This document shows positions 15,615-16,578 of a stretch of DNA of 16,578 bases, one piece after another. A program made the position numbers and the translations under genes. Origin of the DNA: Pseudomonadota bacterium (GTDB taxonomy: Bacteria > Pseudomonadota > Alphaproteobacteria > Rhizobiales > Rhizobiaceae); contig JAFAGL010000125.1 in assembly GCA_023422735.1 (NCBI GenBank), forward strand, positions 1 to 16,578, in the 5' to 3' direction. Position 1 is the stretch's first letter. Every line of letters starts with the position of its first letter. The notes under the pieces were generated by a model, which saw only the letters and a list, made by a program, of their open reading frames with translations, was not told where the DNA came from and searched no databases.

Positions 15615-15626
15615 TCGCAATTGCGA
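15615..15626. promoter_or_regulatory. 12-bp perfect palindrome TCGCAATTGCGA, candidate operator
   Basis: TCGCAATTGCGA is self-complementary, and after one mismatch on each side the AT/AT flanks also match (AT-n-TCGCAATTGCGA-n-AT). It lies about 250 bases upstream of the binding protein 2 start and 105 bases beyond the dps terminator, so it most likely serves the transporter operon if it is a binding site. The regulator is unknown. Confidence 0.4.
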
Positions 15627-15730
15627 TATGCGGCAGATGCGCGAAGTTTCAAGAGGCCGTTAAACCTGCCGCAGCGGGATGGAAATACTGTCCACCGGCG
15701 CTTCGATAAAGAGATCCGCGAGGAACGGAT

Positions 15731-15762
15731 TAAAAGCTGGCGGATCGCTTCTGCGACCCGCC
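15731..15762 (-). terminator. Rho-independent terminator of dps
   Basis: GGCGGATCGC (15739-15748) pairs with GCGACCCGCC (15753-15762) around a TTCT loop; the one imperfect position is a G-U pair in the minus-strand RNA. On the minus strand it is followed by AGCTTTTA. It lies 11 bases after the dps stop codon. Confidence 0.75.
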
Positions 15763-15773
15763 ATGGAAACGGC

Positions 15774-16262
15774 TCAGGCGGCTTCCTGAACATGCGCTTC
15801 GAGGAACCAGAGATTCTTGTCCAGAACGCGTGAGAAGGCGGTGAAAATATCTGCGGTATCCGCGTCGCCGGCTTCATCCGCCTCGTCGATCGACTTGCGA
15901 ACGGCATTGGCCGTTGCTCCGTAACGATCAATCAGCGCTGCTAGATGATCCTTCACCTTGAAGATATCGGTCGGATAAGCGTCGAGTTTGCTTGTTTCCG
16001 CGACCGTTTCTTTTGTGCCGAGGGCAACGCCGCCCAACTGAACGGCGCGTTCGGCAATGATATCGACATGGTCGTCGATCGCATCGCGGAACGTATCGAG
16101 CAGTTCATGCACGGCAATGAATTGCGGCCCCTTCAAATTCCAGTGCGCCTGCTTGGTGATGAGCGAAAGGTCGATGGCATCGGCAAGCCTTGCGTTCAAA
16201 AGCTCGATCGAAACCTTCTTGGTGTTTGAAGCGATGTCGTTTTCGGTGGCGTGCATTTTCAT
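15774..16262 (-). CDS. dps: Dps family DNA-protection / ferritin-like protein
   Basis: The 162-residue protein matches Dps, a cytosolic dodecamer that oxidises and stores iron using hydrogen peroxide and can bind DNA, protecting it from hydroxyl radicals. The dinuclear ferroxidase residues that lie between subunits are all present: His40 in ITKQAHWNLKG, His52 and Asp56 in AVHELLD, and Asp67 and Glu71 in HVDIIAERAVQLGG. The N-terminal tail is short (MKMHATENDIASNTKK) with only a few lysines, so DNA binding may be weak. ATG 16262 is chosen because AAGGAGA lies 6-7 bases upstream; a longer frame to 16313 lacks such a site. The gene stands alone with its own terminator. An ICE-type palindrome overlaps the probable promoter, suggesting control by the iron regulator Irr. 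Confidence 0.93.
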   Translation of the reverse strand: MKMHATENDIASNTKKVSIELLNARLADAIDLSLITKQAHWNLKGPQFIAVHELLDTFRDAIDDHVDIIAERAVQLGGVALGTKETVAETSKLDAYPTDIFKVKDHLAALIDRYGATANAVRKSIDEADEAGDADTADIFTAFSRVLDKNLWFLEAHVQEAA

Positions 16263-16317
16263 GGCAATCTCCTTTTCAGCAATTTCGCGTTGGCATGTCT
16301 CATCACAACGCATCTAG

Positions 16318-16334
16318 TTTAGAATAGTTCTAAT
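16318..16334. promoter_or_regulatory. ICE-box-like palindrome (putative Irr site) upstream of dps
   Basis: TTTAGAA-TAG-TTCTAAT contains a perfect 6-3-6 inverted repeat (TTAGAA/TTCTAA, 16319-16333). It closely resembles the iron control element TTTAGAA-N3-TTCTAAA bound by Irr in Rhizobiales. It lies about 56 bases upstream of the dps start and overlaps the proposed -10 box. Confidence 0.65.
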
Positions 16335-16360
16335 CTAATTCGCATGTCTGTCCTGCGCAA
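16332..16360 (-). promoter_or_regulatory. Candidate promoter of dps
   Basis: On the minus strand TTGCGC (16355-16360) is followed after 17 bases by TAGATT (16332-16337), about 70 bases upstream of the dps start codon. The -10 box overlaps the right arm of the ICE-like palindrome, which is the geometry expected for repression. Confidence 0.45.
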
Positions 16361-16444
16361 GCCGCATGACCGGCAGCAAACCTTGCATCCGGCTTCGGAG
16401 CGAGCCAAAGGTCGCGCTTACGAATCCTGAAGAGCCTAACGCCG

Positions 16445-16578
16445 ATGACCGAAACTCTGATCCGTGGCCGCATTCTTTCTTTTTCCCGCCGGCCGGAAAA
16501 TCACGAGGATCTGGCCGCCTGTGCTTACGAGCATGATGGCGCGGTGCTGGTCCGGGACGGGTTGATCCTCGCCGTGGG
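16445..16578 (+). CDS. guaD: Probable guanine deaminase, N-terminal fragment
   Basis: Only the first 44 codons are present before the window ends. The start MTETLIRGRILSFSRRPEN followed by an acidic patch and YEHDGAVLVRDGLILAV matches the N-terminal beta-sandwich of bacterial guanine deaminases, members of the amidohydrolase superfamily that convert guanine to xanthine in purine catabolism. The metal-binding His-x-His motif and other catalytic residues would lie beyond the window, so the call rests on N-terminal resemblance alone, and another cytosine/guanine-deaminase-like amidohydrolase remains possible. The gene diverges from dps across 182 bases. A purine-rich GAAGAG lies about 14 bases upstream of ATG 16445, which is rather far for a ribosome binding site. 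Confidence 0.62.
   Translation, partial: MTETLIRGRILSFSRRPENHEDLAACAYEHDGAVLVRDGLILAV

Larger units (their letters stand above)
15369..15773. other. 405-base intergenic region between the transporter operon and dps
   Basis: No convincing gene is present here. From left to right the region holds the ribosome binding site of binding protein 2, a leader able to form several helices (15388-15500), direct repeats of CGCAATC, a stretch of about 110 bases without clear signals, the 12-bp palindrome at 15615, and the dps terminator (15731-15762). I could not pick a convincing -35/-10 pair for the operon. A 73-codon open stretch (15612-15833) lacks a ribosome binding site, overlaps the end of dps and is not taken as a gene. 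Confidence 0.6.

Noticed and set aside
15612..15833. A 73-codon plus-strand open frame between the transporter operon and dps.
   Set aside because: It has no ribosome binding site, runs through the dps terminator hairpin and into the dps coding region, and its ATG lies at the CGCAAT palindrome.
16361..16444. A possible purine riboswitch in front of the guanine deaminase-like gene.
   Set aside because: I see neither the three-way junction nor the conserved loop sequences of purine aptamers in this short stretch, and there is no terminator hairpin.

Overview
The window looks like chromosomal DNA from an alphaproteobacterium of the Hyphomicrobiales (Rhizobiales). The evidence is the zapA/DUF4164 pair diverging from a transketolase - GAPDH - phosphoglycerate kinase - class I aldolase run, a DUF3108 protein, Tat-exported dipeptide-type binding proteins, and an Irr-type iron box in front of dps. 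I do not assign a genus. Gene order and base use look uniform. I see no insertion sequence, phage gene, tRNA, rRNA or CRISPR array.

Left part (1-1228, minus strand): a cell-division pair, a DUF4164 coiled-coil protein and ZapA, is followed by the 5' part of an exported DUF3108 protein that runs off the window edge. A divergent plus-strand gene (1453-1938) encodes a small protein I cannot name. Central part (2079-7657, plus strand): tkt, gap, pgk and a class I fructose-bisphosphate aldolase. Together they cover the lower Embden-Meyerhof/gluconeogenic steps and the non-oxidative pentose phosphate link. They are not one simple operon. A clear terminator separates gap from pgk, a strong hairpin separates pgk from fba, and another terminator closes fba. 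The gaps carry sequences related to AACCGATT that may be regulatory.

Right part (15368 down to 7725, minus strand): a complete oligopeptide/nickel-type ABC importer operon. The order is binding protein 2, permease B, permease C, a fused two-domain ATPase, binding protein 1, then a cytosolic alkaline-phosphatase-superfamily hydrolase. The two binding proteins are clear paralogues with matching Tat signals, and they bracket one translocator. Permease B, permease C and the ATPase overlap or nearly abut, so they should be translated together. Hairpins sit in the two longer gaps on either side of binding protein 1. The operon's 5' leader can fold into several helices, and palindromic or repeated CGCAAT half-sites lie upstream of it.

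Right end: dps (ferritin-like DNA-protection protein, minus strand) has its own terminator and a near-perfect Irr/ICE-type palindrome over its likely promoter. A divergent gene begins at 16445 and looks like guanine deaminase. I find no clear new multi-gene system. The points most worth following up are the structured leader and operator region of the transporter operon, the pairing of that transporter with a phosphohydrolase, the ICE box at dps, and the repeated AACCGATT-type motif.
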